The notes beneath the pieces were generated by a model. It was not told where the DNA came from and made no database searches. It saw only the letters and a program-made list of their open reading frames with translations. The position numbers were made by a program, and so were the translations under genes. Below, piece after piece: positions 22,836-34,666 of a stretch of 64,000 nt of DNA. The stretch is from Magicicada septendecula (lineage: Eukaryota > Arthropoda > Insecta > Hemiptera > Cicadidae), in contig CM068375.1 of the NCBI GenBank assembly GCA_034769895.1, positions 258,447,268 to 258,511,267 on the forward strand. The letters are read 5' to 3'. Within the stretch, counting starts at the first letter, position 1. Each line of letters opens with the position of its first letter.

Positions 22836-25081
22836 CAGTCGACTCCCTCTCGTTCGGACTCCGATGGTTCGGACGCCGGATGGTCCGGACTACTTCTTGG
22901 AAATGAGTCATCAGCGCGCACCGGGTTTCTCACGGCCGAAAACGACAGGATTGAGCGTGTCTGTTTATTTCCGGCCTACATGTAAACAAAGATCCTCAGT
23001 TCGGCTTACGATTGCGTTTGCTCCGGATCGTCATACAGTGTACTGTAGCTGTTTTTACTAATTACTACTGATATTGTTGTGTGTTTTAATAATTTTCAAT
23101 GTGAGTTACATATGTTATTATAAGTGAGTTTATTTGTTAGGTGAAATTGTAGTTTCAGTAACTCTGATTATTTGACAGTAAAATTCTCAAAAATGAGTGA
23201 AAAACGGAAGCATAATACGGTTAAAATGCAAGACAGACTTAATATTTTACAACGTTTAGATAAGGGTGAATCAGTGCAAAGTATTTGTACGGAGTTTAAT
23301 GTAGGGAAAAGCACAGTTTATGATTGGCGGAAAAACAGAAAATCGATCGAGGATTTTTGTATGCAAATTGAAGTAGAATCCGTCCTTTCTACTCGATCTA
23401 CCTTGAAAAAACCACACCATGAACTTGTTGATGACGCATTATGGTTGTGGTTCATGCAGGAACGTAGAAGAGGGACTCCTATAAATGGGCCGATTTTGAA
23501 AGAAAAAGCCGTCATTCTTCATTCAAAACTTGGGGAAAAAGGAAACTTCTCGGCAAGCGATGGGTGGCTAACGAGATGGAAAAAACGGCATGGAGTGCAT
23601 TTCCTTGGAGTTTGCGGGGAGAAGCTTTCAGCAGACCAACCGGCAGCTAATGATTTTTCTGAAAAATTGAAGCGTATCATTGAGCGTGAAAAACTAACCC
23701 CAGAACAAGTGTACAATATCAATGAGACCGGGCTTAACTATAAACTTTTGCCTAATAAAACCTTTGCCACTCCTCAAGAAAAGTCTGCTTCGGGCTTTAA
23801 AGTAAATAAAGAAAGGATCACTGTTGCACTATGCTCAAACGCAACTGGGACACACAAGATGCCGCTATTTGTGATTGGAAAGTCGGCCAAACCCAGAGTA
23901 TTCAAAAACTTAAACATGTCTTCCCTTCCAGTGTATTACAGGTCACAAAAGTCTGCCTGGATGGATTCTTATTTGTTTAAGGAGTGGTTCGTGGCTCAAT
24001 TTGTTCCGTCTGTAAAAGAACATTTGACATCCTTGAAATTGCCAGTAAAAGCAGTTCTTGTGCTTGATAATGCCCCTACGCATCCAGAGGAAGGTCTCGA
24101 ATGTGATAGTTACAGTGACATCAAGCTTTTATATATGCCTCCAAATGTAACAAGTATCGCACAGCCCATGGACCAGGGTGTAATCGAATGCTTTAAGAGA
24201 AAATACCGGAGGAAGCTTCTTTCAGAAATTTTGGATAAGATGGATGGTAATGACAATGCAGGTCTCATCCAGACGCTCAAGACAATTAACATTAAGGACG
24301 TCATTTATATCGCTGCTAAATCGTATGATGAAATCCCATCATCTACGTTTACCAAATCCTGGAGAAAATTGTGGCCAGATGTTGAAACTCTCGTTGAGAA
24401 GAGACAAGAAGACAACCCAAATACAATAGGGTTAAATATTCATGCAACTGAACCTGATGACAACCACTCAATTTTAAAGGATTTACAACGGCTGCCTGAT
24501 TCTGCTAGTATTAATGAGAATGACGTTGTGGAATGGATTTCGCGAGCTGATGATGAATTGGCTAATGAAATCCTGAATGATGACGAAATCGTCGATGTAG
24601 TCCTTCGTCAAGAGGAAGAAAAAGAAGAAGACGACGACGAAGGTGATAGTGAAGCGGGAAATGGCGTGGGAATTTTGACTCATGCAGAGGGTAGGGCAGC
24701 ACTGGAACTGGCAACTACCTACGTCGAACAACAGCCTGGCGCATCAGCTGTGGATGTTATGTTTCTAAGGAAGTGGCGTGATTATGCCTTCAAGAAAACA
24801 GTTGAAGTAAAGGAGCAGAAGAAAATAACAGATTTCTTTTAATATTGCAAAGCCAAGTTTTTCATTAGTTTTAGGTTTAAGTTTATTCGTTTGGGACAAT
24901 TTTATGAACCTAAAATTGTGTTCCGTACACTTGAAAATTGTCTTAAAATGTGATTTATAAATATAGATACGCTATTACAGGTTGTAATTTACATAAGTAA
25001 AAAACCGCCGGATGGTCCGGAAATTTTTTAATCCGGACAGGGATCCGGTCCCGAGGTGTCCGGATTAGAGGGAGTCGACTG
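22836..25081 (+). mobile_element. Tigger/pogo DNA transposon, full length
   Basis: Inverted ends begin CAGTCGACTCCCTCT and share further GGATGGTCCGGA blocks inside. The duplicated target TA is at 22834-22835 and 25082-25083, as expected for pogo/Tigger. It contains one long transposase frame. TIRs, TSD and an uninterrupted ORF make it the best preserved DNA transposon in the window. Confidence 0.95.
23193..24842 (+). CDS. Tigger/Jerky-type transposase, open frame, first catalytic Asp lost
   Basis: 549 residues from the ATG at 23193. That start (MSEKRKHNTVKM) fits the family better than the in-frame ATG 21 bases upstream. Domains: psq-type helix-turn-helix at about residues 5-55 (LDKGESVQSICTEFNVGKST), CENP-B type DNA-binding domain at about 70-140, DDE_1 nuclease at about 165-375, and an acidic C-terminal stretch (EEEKEEDDDEGDSE) near residue 475. 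Catalytic positions: the first motif is YNINETGL instead of YN.DETGL, with AAT at 23721 giving Asn at residue 177. Asp is present at residue 292 (VLDNAPTH) and residue 327 (QPMDQGVIE). The protein would bind the element ends in the nucleus but probably cannot cut DNA. A single G-to-A change explains the loss. Confidence 0.93.
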   Translation: MSEKRKHNTVKMQDRLNILQRLDKGESVQSICTEFNVGKSTVYDWRKNRKSIEDFCMQIEVESVLSTRSTLKKPHHELVDDALWLWFMQERRRGTPINGPILKEKAVILHSKLGEKGNFSASDGWLTRWKKRHGVHFLGVCGEKLSADQPAANDFSEKLKRIIEREKLTPEQVYNINETGLNYKLLPNKTFATPQEKSASGFKVNKERITVALCSNATGTHKMPLFVIGKSAKPRVFKNLNMSSLPVYYRSQKSAWMDSYLFKEWFVAQFVPSVKEHLTSLKLPVKAVLVLDNAPTHPEEGLECDSYSDIKLLYMPPNVTSIAQPMDQGVIECFKRKYRRKLLSEILDKMDGNDNAGLIQTLKTINIKDVIYIAAKSYDEIPSSTFTKSWRKLWPDVETLVEKRQEDNPNTIGLNIHATEPDDNHSILKDLQRLPDSASINENDVVEWISRADDELANEILNDDEIVDVVLRQEEEKEEDDDEGDSEAGNGVGILTHAEGRAALELATTYVEQQPGASAVDVMFLRKWRDYAFKKTVEVKEQKKITDFF

Positions 25082-25083
25082 TA

Positions 25084-25800
25084 CTACTTTCTGTTGAAGA
25101 CTTTGTGATTGGTACTAACAAACGCAAAATAAAATTGACTCACTAATAGATGAACATGAGTTCAAATAGGAATAGAATACAGTAATGTAGTAATAGAATT
25201 AGTTCAGTCAGTAGAGATATAATACAAGCGTAGTGTTGAAAATGTCTATTTGTAGTTATTAATTCAAGCGGAGAACATGATATTGACATATACTAGCTAC
25301 ATCCTCCCTTACACAACCTACAACTGATAAGGCTAGTGTCATGACAGGACTCTGCAGCATCCAATGGGAATTCCCCACTGTTGACATTATTTTTATACAT
25401 TGCCAGCCTGATGAAATATTCGCTAATTTAAAAAGTTAAAATTAATTATAAGGTTTGAGGTTTCCCTACATCTTAAAAACCAAACAACAGACTCAACACA
25501 TTACTATACACATTTACACCCCAGTTATATCAGTACCTAACGTTATGATACTTGTGCAGCTAAAATCCTCCAAGAAACCAGACTATGATGAACTGGTATG
25601 AAAGACTTTTTTGGTCCCTAGCCAAGTGCGTGGACCTTACAAGTGTATTGCTTATACACAACGAGAACGTTTTACTGTGAATGATCGAGTTTTCTATGGT
25701 TTTAAATACACCATACTCACACACATACACACATATGTGTGTGGTCACAGACTGTGAGTTCACTTGAATTCATGACACAACTGTTGCAGACACATTTCTA
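25084..25800. other. Unassigned sequence between Tigger and the gypsy fossil
   Basis: No coding homology; contains a short CA/TG patch near 25720. It probably belongs to the host sequence or the decayed retroelement into which Tigger inserted. Confidence 0.35.
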
Positions 25801-25809
25801 TGTCTCTAG

Positions 25810-28110
25810 TCTATGCAAGGACCAAGATCTAAGATTCAGACTAAGATCGTACAAGAACAGACTAAATGCATATACAAAGATATAGTACAAATTGCAGTGA
25901 TAGAGTTGGTTAAGTCGAAAATGAGCATGGTGATTTGTCACATCTCAGAACTGGTTCACCAGCTACGGTAAAATAGATTACAGACAAAAGCTTCTACTTT
26001 TAGTCAGCCACTAACAAGCTCAGTGTCTGACAAGTTAACAGACTGAAAGGAAAATGTTTCAGTTGTGGGACAACTTGTCAATGATATAATAAGGTAGGAC
26101 ACCTCACCAGTGTTCATTTACAAAATAAACACAGCTTGAACATAGATCACTACCAAGAAATACTGTTTGCTGAAACAGATGTTTAAGACAGCAAACAGTA
26201 TACAATGAGATTAATCATGTTGTATCAGATGGAAAAAATGATAAATTCATTGAACATGTTAACATCAAAGGTAGATCATTTCCAATAGAAGTGGACACAG
26301 AAACGGAATAAATTCTGTAATTTACAATGATTTTAAGAGAGAATCAACCTTCACAGTTGGGTTACGAACTTATTTTGGTGACACTTAAAGAGGTAATTTT
26401 TGTCAAATGCTCAAACAAATTACACAAAATGAGGGTCAAAAGAAAATATTTTCCCTTGGTTATAAAACATAACTGAACTTTTAATTTCTTGGTCTTGCAA
26501 ACTATTATAAGTTTATTAAGAACTTAGCAACAATCTTGTGCCATTTAAATCAATTACTTCAAAAGTGAAATATTTACAGATGTACATCAAATCATGGAGA
26601 AAGTTTGAAGAGAATAAAGGAAGAAACACCAAGTAACCTGCAGTACTCTTAATTCTAGCTACTGATGGGTCTGGTACTTAATTCTGGTAGGTCTGGGAGT
26701 AATGGTCTCACACAGATACAATAGTGGTTTGAAAGGCATACTAGTTTTGCATAACCTATGCTAGCTAAGTGTGAATACAGATACAGACAAATCAACACGG
26801 AAGCTACTGGGACTTCCTTTTGCTTCTCTTAATGTTATGGTATGAAATTTACTCTTGTCACCATAAATCTTTAGTATCTGTATTCATCTTCACAAAATTC
26901 TGACATCAATATCAGCAACATGGATATTCGATTGTGCCCATTTATTGTCAGCGTTTGACTATATTATCAAATACAGATACACATTGCATACTGTAATAAA
27001 GATTATTTGTTGTGATTCCCTACAGAACAGCCATCTGCCAATTCAGTGCATGACCACAGCATATTTCAAATCAACAGCCTGATAAACGTACACTTCACAG
27101 TCATGGTATCTAGTAAGACAGCAAGGACAGACCTTTAAAGCCAGTGTTTGAAGTTCAGAATAGATACAGTGTTGAGAAGTTTCATTTTCACATCAATGAA
27201 TTAGCTCTGCAAAATGGGTAGATTTTTAAAGAATGGAGAATTATTATTCCTCGTTCCCTCCACAACACTGAACTCAGTGAACTACACAAAGCTCACCCAC
27301 CTGGGTATGACGAAAATGAAGAGCTTTCCAACTAGGTATTATACTTGGGAAACATTGGCGTTATATAGAGCAAATGGTGAGTTCATTAGGCAATGTCAGC
27401 TTAAGCAGAATGAGTTAACTAAGTAATTGACTCATTCACAACATTCCAACAGTCCATGGAACATGAAGGTTTTGTCAGCCAAGTATACAGTCACAAATGT
27501 CACAGCCAGATTGTTGTGGATCCTTTTGCTAAATGGGTGGTGATTGTACCATCTAAGAACACTACTACAGAATGGACCATTAAGTAACTAAGAATGTTCA
27601 TCTTTGCTCTTGGCATTCAATAAGTCACCTCTTTAAAACATTCCTGAAAACAAATGGAGTTTCCCGCAAAAACTGTAGGATGTTATTCTCCATCATTAAT
27701 GGCTAAGTGAAAAGATTTGTGCAGTCAAGAATTAATTCTTTAAAGGCAATGGAGCTTGAAGGGAGGCAAGTTGCAGTTTTAAAATATATAGCCTGATAAT
27801 CCAATTGAGAGAAACCCTGATTGCAACAAGATTATAGCCTAATATTCACAGCACAGTTAGAACACACACATAAATAACCAGAAAAGAAGAAGTTTTCAGC
27901 ACAAGTTATGATCAGGGGAGTTTTAAAGCTGGTGATAGGGTACAAGGTCAGGATTAACAGTACTTTGAAGAAAAAATGGAATTTGGATAAAGCTGTTGAA
28001 AAGGAAAATAATTTTTATTAAACGTTTGAAATTAGCAGTAGTGATATTAGGAGAAGACACATGGACCAAATCTTGAAATGTCAGCTAGCTTCAGCCTCAT
28101 GATTTGACAC
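25810..28110 (+). pseudogene. Ty3/gypsy gag-pol fossil
   Basis: Heavily decayed pol read across frames. A zinc-knuckle scrap (KCFSCG) is at about 26050. A protease-like piece (KFIEHVNIKGRSFPIEVDT) at about 26245 has the DTG motif as DTE. The end of RT (GLANYYKFIKNLATI) is at about 26487, with most of RT including YxDD deleted. RNase H pieces (FTLVTINL..LVSVF) are at about 26850 and LSAFDYIIKY-like sequence near 26950. The integrase zinc-finger region (TKLTHLGMTKMKSFPTRYY) is at 27290, then core FAKWVVIVPSKNTTTEWTIK at 27525. The terminal IRRRHMDQI is at 28045. The domain order is that of Ty3/gypsy. LTRs not identified. Dead. Confidence 0.75.
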
Positions 28111-28149
28111 GGAGAGCTGATACGTATTTAAATTATATCAAACTACCTA

Positions 28150-28290
28150 TATTGACTCTTACACAGATCCAAATTCAGGTATATTAAACAGATTATGTGT
28201 TTCAATTTTCCACAGAACATTCATCTGCTAGTTTAACGGATGACCACAGCAAGTTTCAAATCAAGTAACTGACTTACAGTAGATAATGTC
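28150..28290 (+). repeat. Second copy of the gypsy RNase H end
   Basis: The segment around GGATGACCACAGCAAGTTTC resembles 27000-27085 (GCATGACCACAGCATATTTC) over about 80 bp, so a piece of the RNase H/integrase linker is present twice. Either a second gypsy fragment or a local duplication. Confidence 0.5.
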
Positions 28291-28399
28291 ACCTTTTTGT
28301 ACAAACCATGTGTTATCAATGTTGTGTTCTAATATTTACAAATTGTGAATTTATTCTTTGAGTCTAGTTTGTAAGTGATTTGTTTAACAGTTATTTGTT

Positions 28400-28899
28400 T
28401 GATATACCTTCTACCCTCTATCCAAATACCAATCAAAAGTAGAAATGGAGGGACAAAGCTGAAGGTGGAGGAAGGAGTGAGTTTGATAAATATGAGAGGA
28501 GAATTATAAGAAGAGTTCTAAACTGAAGGAAGAAGGAAGTGTATAAGTTACTGTGTTTGAAACAAATACAGCAACAACACTGTTTTAGAAAATATAAGAC
28601 AAAATAGTGCTTTACATTTTTTAAATTAAAGAATTAAACAAATGCCACTCTCTTGTTAAGTATACTAACTAGATTGAATATGTAGACAATTAAATATTGA
28701 ATATGTTATTAGATATTGATCAAAACTATGTTCAGATAAGTTGTGAAATTATAAAAATAAAATAATAAAAGCAATTTCACAAGCTTTTGATACTTTTCTT
28801 TCAAAAGTGTATAGTGCAGAGGATTAATTGTGTTAATTGTTGGATTGATTGTGTTAATTGTTAATTGTGATTTAATTGTGTTATTTGACACAATTTTGT
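28400..28899. other. Unassigned AT-rich DNA with short repeats
   Basis: AT-rich, ending in short tandem-like TTGTGTTAATTGT units at about 28826-28890 just before the Penelope tail. No coding homology. Confidence 0.4.
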
Positions 28900-29091
28900 G
28901 TGATTTGACACAAAAACAATATCCTAAACGAACAGACACAATTCAAATCACACGCATTATTCGAACATATCACACCCCTCACACACAATATCGATCTTTC
29001 AAAACTCAATACCGTCGCCAGCAACAAGACGGACAGTGCTCCCAGCGGCAGCCTCTGAAGAAGCTTTTTAAAAGCAAAAACCGGTTAAGGC
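28900..29091 (+). pseudogene. Penelope-like element, endonuclease tail and terminal repeat (left piece)
   Basis: Reads ILNEQTQFKSHALFEHIT (about 28920-28975), the end of a GIY-YIG endonuclease matching the copy at 51781. It is followed by the family terminal repeat with CTGAAGAAGC, then AAAACCGGTTAAGGC. It breaks off at 29091 where LTR element 1 starts and continues at 34667. Confidence 0.75.
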
Positions 29092-30147
29092 TGTAACGGT
29101 ACAGAATTGTGTGTTAGAGACGGTAAAGAATTAAATCAGTTAATTTCAAAGTAGCTAGTATTCACCCAAGGGGTACCCCATTGTAACCAGCAACATACCA
29201 TGTTATCATAAACTGTTGATGTCTACAGTCAACCAGCCAGACGTATTACGCAACAGCTTGCCAGCCCAGTCCTCTCTGTGTAAATCACAGTAAGAATTTT
29301 GTCACCTTAGTGTTTGCATCAGACAGTGGCAGCAGATGGTAGTCTGCTAGTTCTACAAGTAAAACGGTGGCCTCGGGTGTGTAAGATAGGCCGAAATTAA
29401 AAACGGCCTATCTAATAAAATATTTATAAAAAGTGCAACTGTAACTCATTGTTGCGCGGCCAGCAAAAAACACCTAAGTACTCGATCAAAAGTAAAGTCG
29501 GCCGACTAAATTATTAAAAGTGAAATGTAATAAAAAGGTTCAAATAACCTGCAAACAATTAATGTCATACAAATGACAAAATAACGTGAACTAGCTTCAA
29601 GTGACTTTCGGAGTGAGGGACAAAAATAAGTGCTTACCAAATTGGACCAGGTCTACAACCAGGCTGAGTACTCATTTAATCACTTTCTTCTAATTACAAA
29701 ATTTGAACAGCAGTAAAATCTACACCTGTTTATTATGAGATCTCTAAGGGAATGGGGTTTATTTGAATATTAATGTAAAAGAAAGGGTGGTATGCGTGTG
29801 TGTGTGGGGTAATGTAGAGGTTATGTACTGGTTCGTTTCAACATTCATATCCAACTAGTAATATCACTCATAATAGTATTTAAAAAACTTAATAGAGATA
29901 AGAATTAATTTCCTGGTTTGATATAAAATAGTTGTACAGCCTTTTGTAGAACGTAATAGAAGGGTGTGAGGTTTTGATAGCAAATAAAAATAAGCCTGTG
30001 ATTTAGACAGCATAAAATGTGTTAGCGTAATTATTTCGCACTTAAACCCAGATAACCTTGTCTGCAGTGGATTTTCGTCTGTAAGATCCTGGAGATAGAA
30101 CCCTAAGGTAAGAGTTTGTTAATAATGAAGTAAATTATATTGTTTCA
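29092..30147 (+). repeat. 5' LTR of LTR element 1
   Basis: Direct repeat of 33613-34666. Starts TGTAACGGTACAGAATTG and ends ATTATATTGTTTCA. Contains an internal GGCCTATCTAATAAAATA segment near 29400 that could serve polyadenylation. No obvious TATA box was fixed. Confidence 0.95.
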
Positions 30148-30148
30148 T

Positions 30149-30166
30149 TGGCGCCCGAACAGGGAC
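30149..30166 (+). other. Primer-binding site, tRNA-Lys3 type
   Basis: TGGCGCCCGAACAGGGAC, one base after the 5' LTR, is the textbook 18-nt complement of the 3' end of tRNA-Lys3. It primes minus-strand DNA synthesis in LTR elements. Confidence 0.93.
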
Positions 30167-30302
30167 GGTGAGTGTAATTTTATTACATTAACCGGACCAA
30201 ATTAAGCTGCGGAACGGGTTATTTGGGAGTGAGGGCGATGTTGTAAAGGATTGTAGTCTAAGCTAAAGTGTATAATAGTATATGTAAAAAACACTATACA
30301 AA

Positions 30303-30947
30303 ATGAAGGATAATAATGATGAAGTCAGCATAACTGACTTAACTAAAATTAGTACAGAGAATAAAATAAATACAGCTGACGTAACTGTCGGTGATGAGTC
30401 GGAAAATAAGTCGGTGTTTATAAACAAAGAAAATATATTAACGGAGTCAGCTGAAAAAAGCGACTCAGGAATTCAAACAGATGTAACGCTAGCAAATGAA
30501 AGTCATTTTGGTAATTTTACCGAATCAAAAATAATGAATGAATTTGAAATTCATTCAACGCCAATTTCAATTAGTCAAAATAAGAAAGTTGAGGACGGTG
30601 GTATGTTAAAAGATTTGTATAGTATGATATGTAGTATGAAAGAAAGTTCAGAAAAGCAATACACAGTGTTAAATAATAATTTTGCTGAAATGAAAAGTGA
30701 TAATGAGGTTAAATTGAATGTACAGAATGTTAAATTTAATGAAATAAATAATAGTTTTGACAACAGTGACGAAACATTCGATGTCAAATTTAATTAAATA
30801 AAGGGGGAAATGAATAAAATGAATATAAAAGTGACTGAGTCACAAAAGAATATTGATGATAAACTGAATGAAATAAATGTTAAGCTAATACAACAGTTAG
30901 ATAAGCTTGGGAGAAATATTGAAAACAAGAAGGTAAGACAGTGGTAA
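30303..30947 (+). pseudogene. ORF1 of LTR element 1, coiled-coil protein of unknown family (one frameshift)
   Basis: Open from ATG 30303 for 164 codons to TAA 30795-30797. Homology to ORF1 of the relative (49112-49687, minus) continues in another frame (MNKMNIKVTESQKNIDDK, then NIENKKV) to TAA at 30945, so one small indel near 30795 broke it. The protein is Asn-, Ser- and Lys-rich. Its first half is acidic and polar; the second half (about residue 100 on) has heptad-like spacing of Ile, Leu and Phe consistent with a coiled coil. No zinc knuckle and no known gag motif. A structural or RNA-binding role is only a guess from position. The stop is two bases before the ORF2 ATG. Confidence 0.7.
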
Positions 30948-30948
30948 T

Positions 30949-31868
30949 ATGACAACAAATAGTGAAGAAATTAATAACAAGGTGAGTAATACCAATGATT
31001 ATAATGATGTGTTAACAAGTGATAACAATGGTATTAAAAATGGTGATGTAATTGAAAATGGGGTATCAAAAAGTGATACAGTAGATAATAGTAGTGATAA
31101 TGAGAGTAGAATGAGAGTTGAGGTTGATCAGGGATTGCTAGTTAGTGTTTATGATTTAGACAGGGAGTATAGAGATAGTTTAAATGTAGAGTATGAACAG
31201 AGGGCAAATTTTTCTTGTGGTATAGGTGAAGGAAAGGCTTCACCAATGTTGTTGGAGGACAAAGGTTCCTCGAGAGTTTTTGTGGGAGGCAAATGGTCTC
31301 CGAAATGTTCCTTAATTTTTTGTGGTTTATCTGGTAAGTCCAGATGGAATAATAATAAAGTGGTATTGTCCTCTGTGTGGAGTGAAAATATGAAATGGTG
31401 TGGTATTGAAAGTGATTATGAAGAGCGAGAGAGAGTGATTGAGTTGTTCAGATTAAGTAGAGATTATGAAGGTTTAGTAGTGGGAATAAATATGGAAAGA
31501 AACGATTATATTAAAAATAATAGAGACTTACCTTGTTTAATAAACAATGATTATATTGATGATAATAATATACACTTATCTGTAGTGAGGGTAAGCGTAT
31601 TAGTAACAGCTGACAACTATAGTGATGAAAAATGAAAGGATGTAATTTTAACAATGAATACTAATGGAGACTGGACAAAAAATACTAATGTAGACATGAC
31701 TTATGATAAAGTAATAATGGAGGGTAACCCTATGCATTATTATTATGGTACAATGGAAAAAATGAATTTTATGGTTATTATACAAAAGATAGCCATATGA
31801 TGTGTATAAATAAAAATGAACAATGTTATGTGCAGAAAATAAGATTAATTTTCGATGACGGGGGTTAG
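30949..31868 (+). pseudogene. ORF2 of LTR element 1, conserved DDGG-ending protein of unknown family
   Basis: ATG 30949; open for 228 codons to TGA 31633. The frame then continues past that stop to about 31765, where it shifts and ends CYVQKIRLIFDDGG and TAG at 31866. The relative at 48249-49100 shares the blocks LLVSVYDLDREY, VVLSSVWSENMKW, ELFRLSRDYEGL, RDLPC and the terminal DDGG, so the stop and shift are damage in this copy. Expected intact length is about 300 residues. Acidic N-terminus, a GGKWSPKC block near residue 110, no membrane segment, no RT, protease or nuclease motif that I recognise. Function unknown; conservation in two diverged elements argues that it was useful to the element. 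Confidence 0.7.
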
Positions 31869-33348
31869 AGAAATATTGAATGAACATTTAATTATTTGAG
31901 TCTATGGTAATTACTTGGCTGATTTAATGTAATGAAGTGTGGTAACAAATAATTGGATATGACGAAAATCTGTAAATAAATGTGTTAGTGTTTAATGTAT
32001 TGTGTCAAGATTATATTGTTGGAATGTAGATTATAGTTTATGTAACAATGTTTGTAGTAAGTTATAATAATAATAATATTTGATTACTAAATAATTAACA
32101 GGAGGTACGAAGGAATTTTATTTTGCATTGTGGGTTTATATTAAAAGTATTTTAAATAATGTAACTAAAGAAATTGTTTGGATTTGAGTTGAAAGGAAAC
32201 TGCCTGCAAATGTGAATTTCAGCAATGTATTTACATATAAATGATTGTGAATATAAATATGAATTTAAATATACTGTGATTGAAATTGTAAAGTCAATGG
32301 TAACTGATTACAATATTCAAAGGAAGTATTCAGTGGTGATGTAATCAGGAATGTTGAGACTGAGTCTGTGTTTATAAAACAAGTCTTGGAAACCACTGTT
32401 GATGTAAACAGGTATGTTTACAGGTTGATGTTTACAGTCATGTGTTGGAGTTGATAATTATGTTTTATTTTGCTGAATCATTGCTAGTAGTAAATTCTAT
32501 TAGGAAACAAAAGAAATACCAGATGTGTTGAAATGAAGGTAATTTTTTATGAATAACATAAGGAAATAACGTAGTGTTTTGATGGTAATGCAGTTAAATT
32601 TTATGCGAGAGGATTTTGTTAATGGAGAATCATTTTGAAAATATAATTAAAATAACTGAAATTGTTTTGAACATATGAAGAGACTAAATTAAATTTGAGT
32701 TGGCCCTGGATCAACTCAACAATGTGAATTTTAGGGATGCGTTTAAATCTATTTTGATTTGAATTTTAATTGTAATGGTAAATTAAATAATAATTGATGA
32801 AAACGAAATGATTGAAATATTCATTTAAAATTGGAAACTGAAGGAAATTTTTGGGTAAAAATAATCAAAAATGTTTGGGTTAATCAATGTGTTATTTTGG
32901 AGGGGTAATAATGTATTGTGAACATTATTCAATTTGTATGGAATTTATATGATTTAGTGGACATTGTATTTTGTGAAGGCCAGTTATAGAGTTGATGGAA
33001 ACCAATGTTGATGATAAATTGAATTTAATCAAAGTTGAATTAAGTAATTTAACCGATGGACTATCTAACAGGTCGGAGTAATTTATTTTTGACTTGTAAT
33101 GAATAAGGTAGTAATGTTTTGTTTATAACTCGAGGTAAAAATGGTAATGTCCATTTGGAATGTTTATTATGTTGTATCCTGTTGATGTAATTATGTATGA
33201 ATATAGAACAGCGGTCATTGTAGGCCAACTACACTAAATGGAAAGCTAGCACTTTGTATATAAAAGAACCAGTACTTTGCTAATAATGAACCAGTACGGC
33301 TAAGAGGAAACGAATCAGTGGGGGATATGGAGTAATGGAAGGCCTTTT
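31869..33348 (+). other. Non-coding AT-rich interior of LTR element 1
   Basis: About 1.5 kb between ORF2 and the conserved 3' block, with stops in all frames and no pol remains. It takes the place normally held by pol. Confidence 0.6.
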
Positions 33349-33612
33349 GTTAATATTTTAATTGAATGTTTCAGAGTCAGGTGATACTGTGGCGGGAGCC
33401 TATCTGATTTTATGGTGTTGGGATCTCATACAGAGAAGTCCAGTAAGGTCGGATGGGTGCAGCCACAGTCACCGGAATAGGGGGTAAGTACCCATGAGTT
33501 TAGTAAAGAATCTAAGGGGGGGTTGCGGCACCATATCTTCACTGATCCTCTTGGGTTTTAGGCAATGAGAGTTTTTATGCTTTGGCATAAAACCTCTCAT
33601 TGGGGGGGGGTA
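33349..33612 (+). promoter_or_regulatory. Conserved 3' block with hairpin and polypurine tract
   Basis: Ends in the polypurine tract (a run of ten G at 33602-33610 and flanking bases) that abuts the 3' LTR. Just before it, 33564-33601 forms a hairpin with arms AATGAGAGTTTTTATGC and GCATAAAACCTCTCATT. Upstream, GGTGTTGGGAT, AGTCCAGTAAGGTCGGAT, CCACAG and AAGGGGGGTT are shared in order with the other LTR element (44661-44925, minus). Such conservation in non-coding DNA suggests an RNA structure used in replication, packaging or plus-strand priming. Confidence 0.75.
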
Positions 33613-34666
33613 TGTAACGGTACAGAATTGTGTGTTAGAGACAGTAAAGATTTAAATCAGTTAATTTCAAAGCAGCTAGTATTCACCCAAGGGGTACCCC
33701 ATTGTAACCAGCAACATACCATGTTATCATAAACTGTTGATGTCTACAGTCAACCAGCCAGACGTATTACGCAACAGCTTGCCAGCCCAGTCCTCTCTGT
33801 GTAAATCACAGTAAGAATTTTGTCACCTTAGTGTTTGCATCAGACAGTGGCAGCAGATGGTAGTCTGCTAGTTCTACAAGTAAAACAGTGGCCTCGGGTG
33901 TGTAAGATAGGCCGAAATTAAAAACGGCCTATCTAATAAAATATTTATAAAAAGTGCAACTGTAACTCATGGTCGCGCGGCCAGCAAAAAACGCCTAAGT
34001 ACTCGATCAAAAGTAAAGTCGGCCGACTAAATTATTAAAAGTGAAATGTAATAAAAAGGTTCAAATAACCTGCAAACAATTAATGTCATACAAATGACAA
34101 AATAACGTGAACTAGCTTCAAGTGACTTTCGGAGTGAGGGACAAAAATAAGTGCTTACCAAATTCGACCAAGTCTACAGCCAGGCTGAGTACTCATTTAA
34201 TCACTTTCTTCTAATTACAAAATTTGAACAGCCGTAAAATCTACACCTGTTTATTATGAGATCTCTAAGGGAATGGGGATTATTTGAATATTAATGTAAA
34301 ATAAAGGGTGGTGTGCGTGTGTGTGGGGTAATGTAGAGGTTACGTACTGGTTCGTTTCAACATTCATATCCAACTAGTAATATCACTCATAATAGTATTC
34401 AAAAAACTTAATATAGATAAGAATTAATTTCCTGGTTTGATATAAAATAGTTGTACAGCCTTTTGTAGAACGTAATAGAAGGGTGTGAGGTTTTGATAGC
34501 AAATAAAAATAAGCCTGTAATTTAGACAGCATAAAATGTGTTAGCGTAATTATTTCGCACTTAAACCCAGATAACCTTGTCTGCAGTGGATTTTCGTCTG
34601 TAAGATCCTGGAGATAGAACCCTAAGGTAAGAGTTTGTTAATAATGAAGTAAATTATATTGTTTCA
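33613..34666 (+). repeat. 3' LTR of LTR element 1
   Basis: Second copy of the LTR, ending GTTTCA at 34666 and followed by the target repeat AGGC. Confidence 0.95.

Larger units (their letters stand above)
29092..34666 (+). mobile_element. LTR element 1: non-autonomous, two novel ORFs, no pol
   Basis: A 5.6-kb element with LTRs of 1,056 and 1,054 bp that differ at roughly 20 positions by eye. LTRs start TGTAACGG and end GTTTCA. A 4-bp target duplication AGGC (29088-29091, 34667-34670) and TG..CA ends point to gypsy-type integration. A tRNA-Lys3-like PBS and a G-rich polypurine tract are in the right places. The interior holds two ORFs of unknown family, then 1.5 kb of AT-rich non-coding DNA and a conserved 3' block. 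No protease, RT or integrase, so it must borrow them. Fairly recent by LTR similarity. A relative lies at 43461-51090. Confidence 0.93.

Noticed and set aside
30149-30166. The primer site is the one used by lentiviruses, so an endogenous retrovirus was considered
   Set aside because: No gag, protease, polymerase or envelope gene is present, and the 4-bp duplication and interior fit a non-autonomous LTR retrotransposon. The Lys3 site is also used by many retrotransposons.
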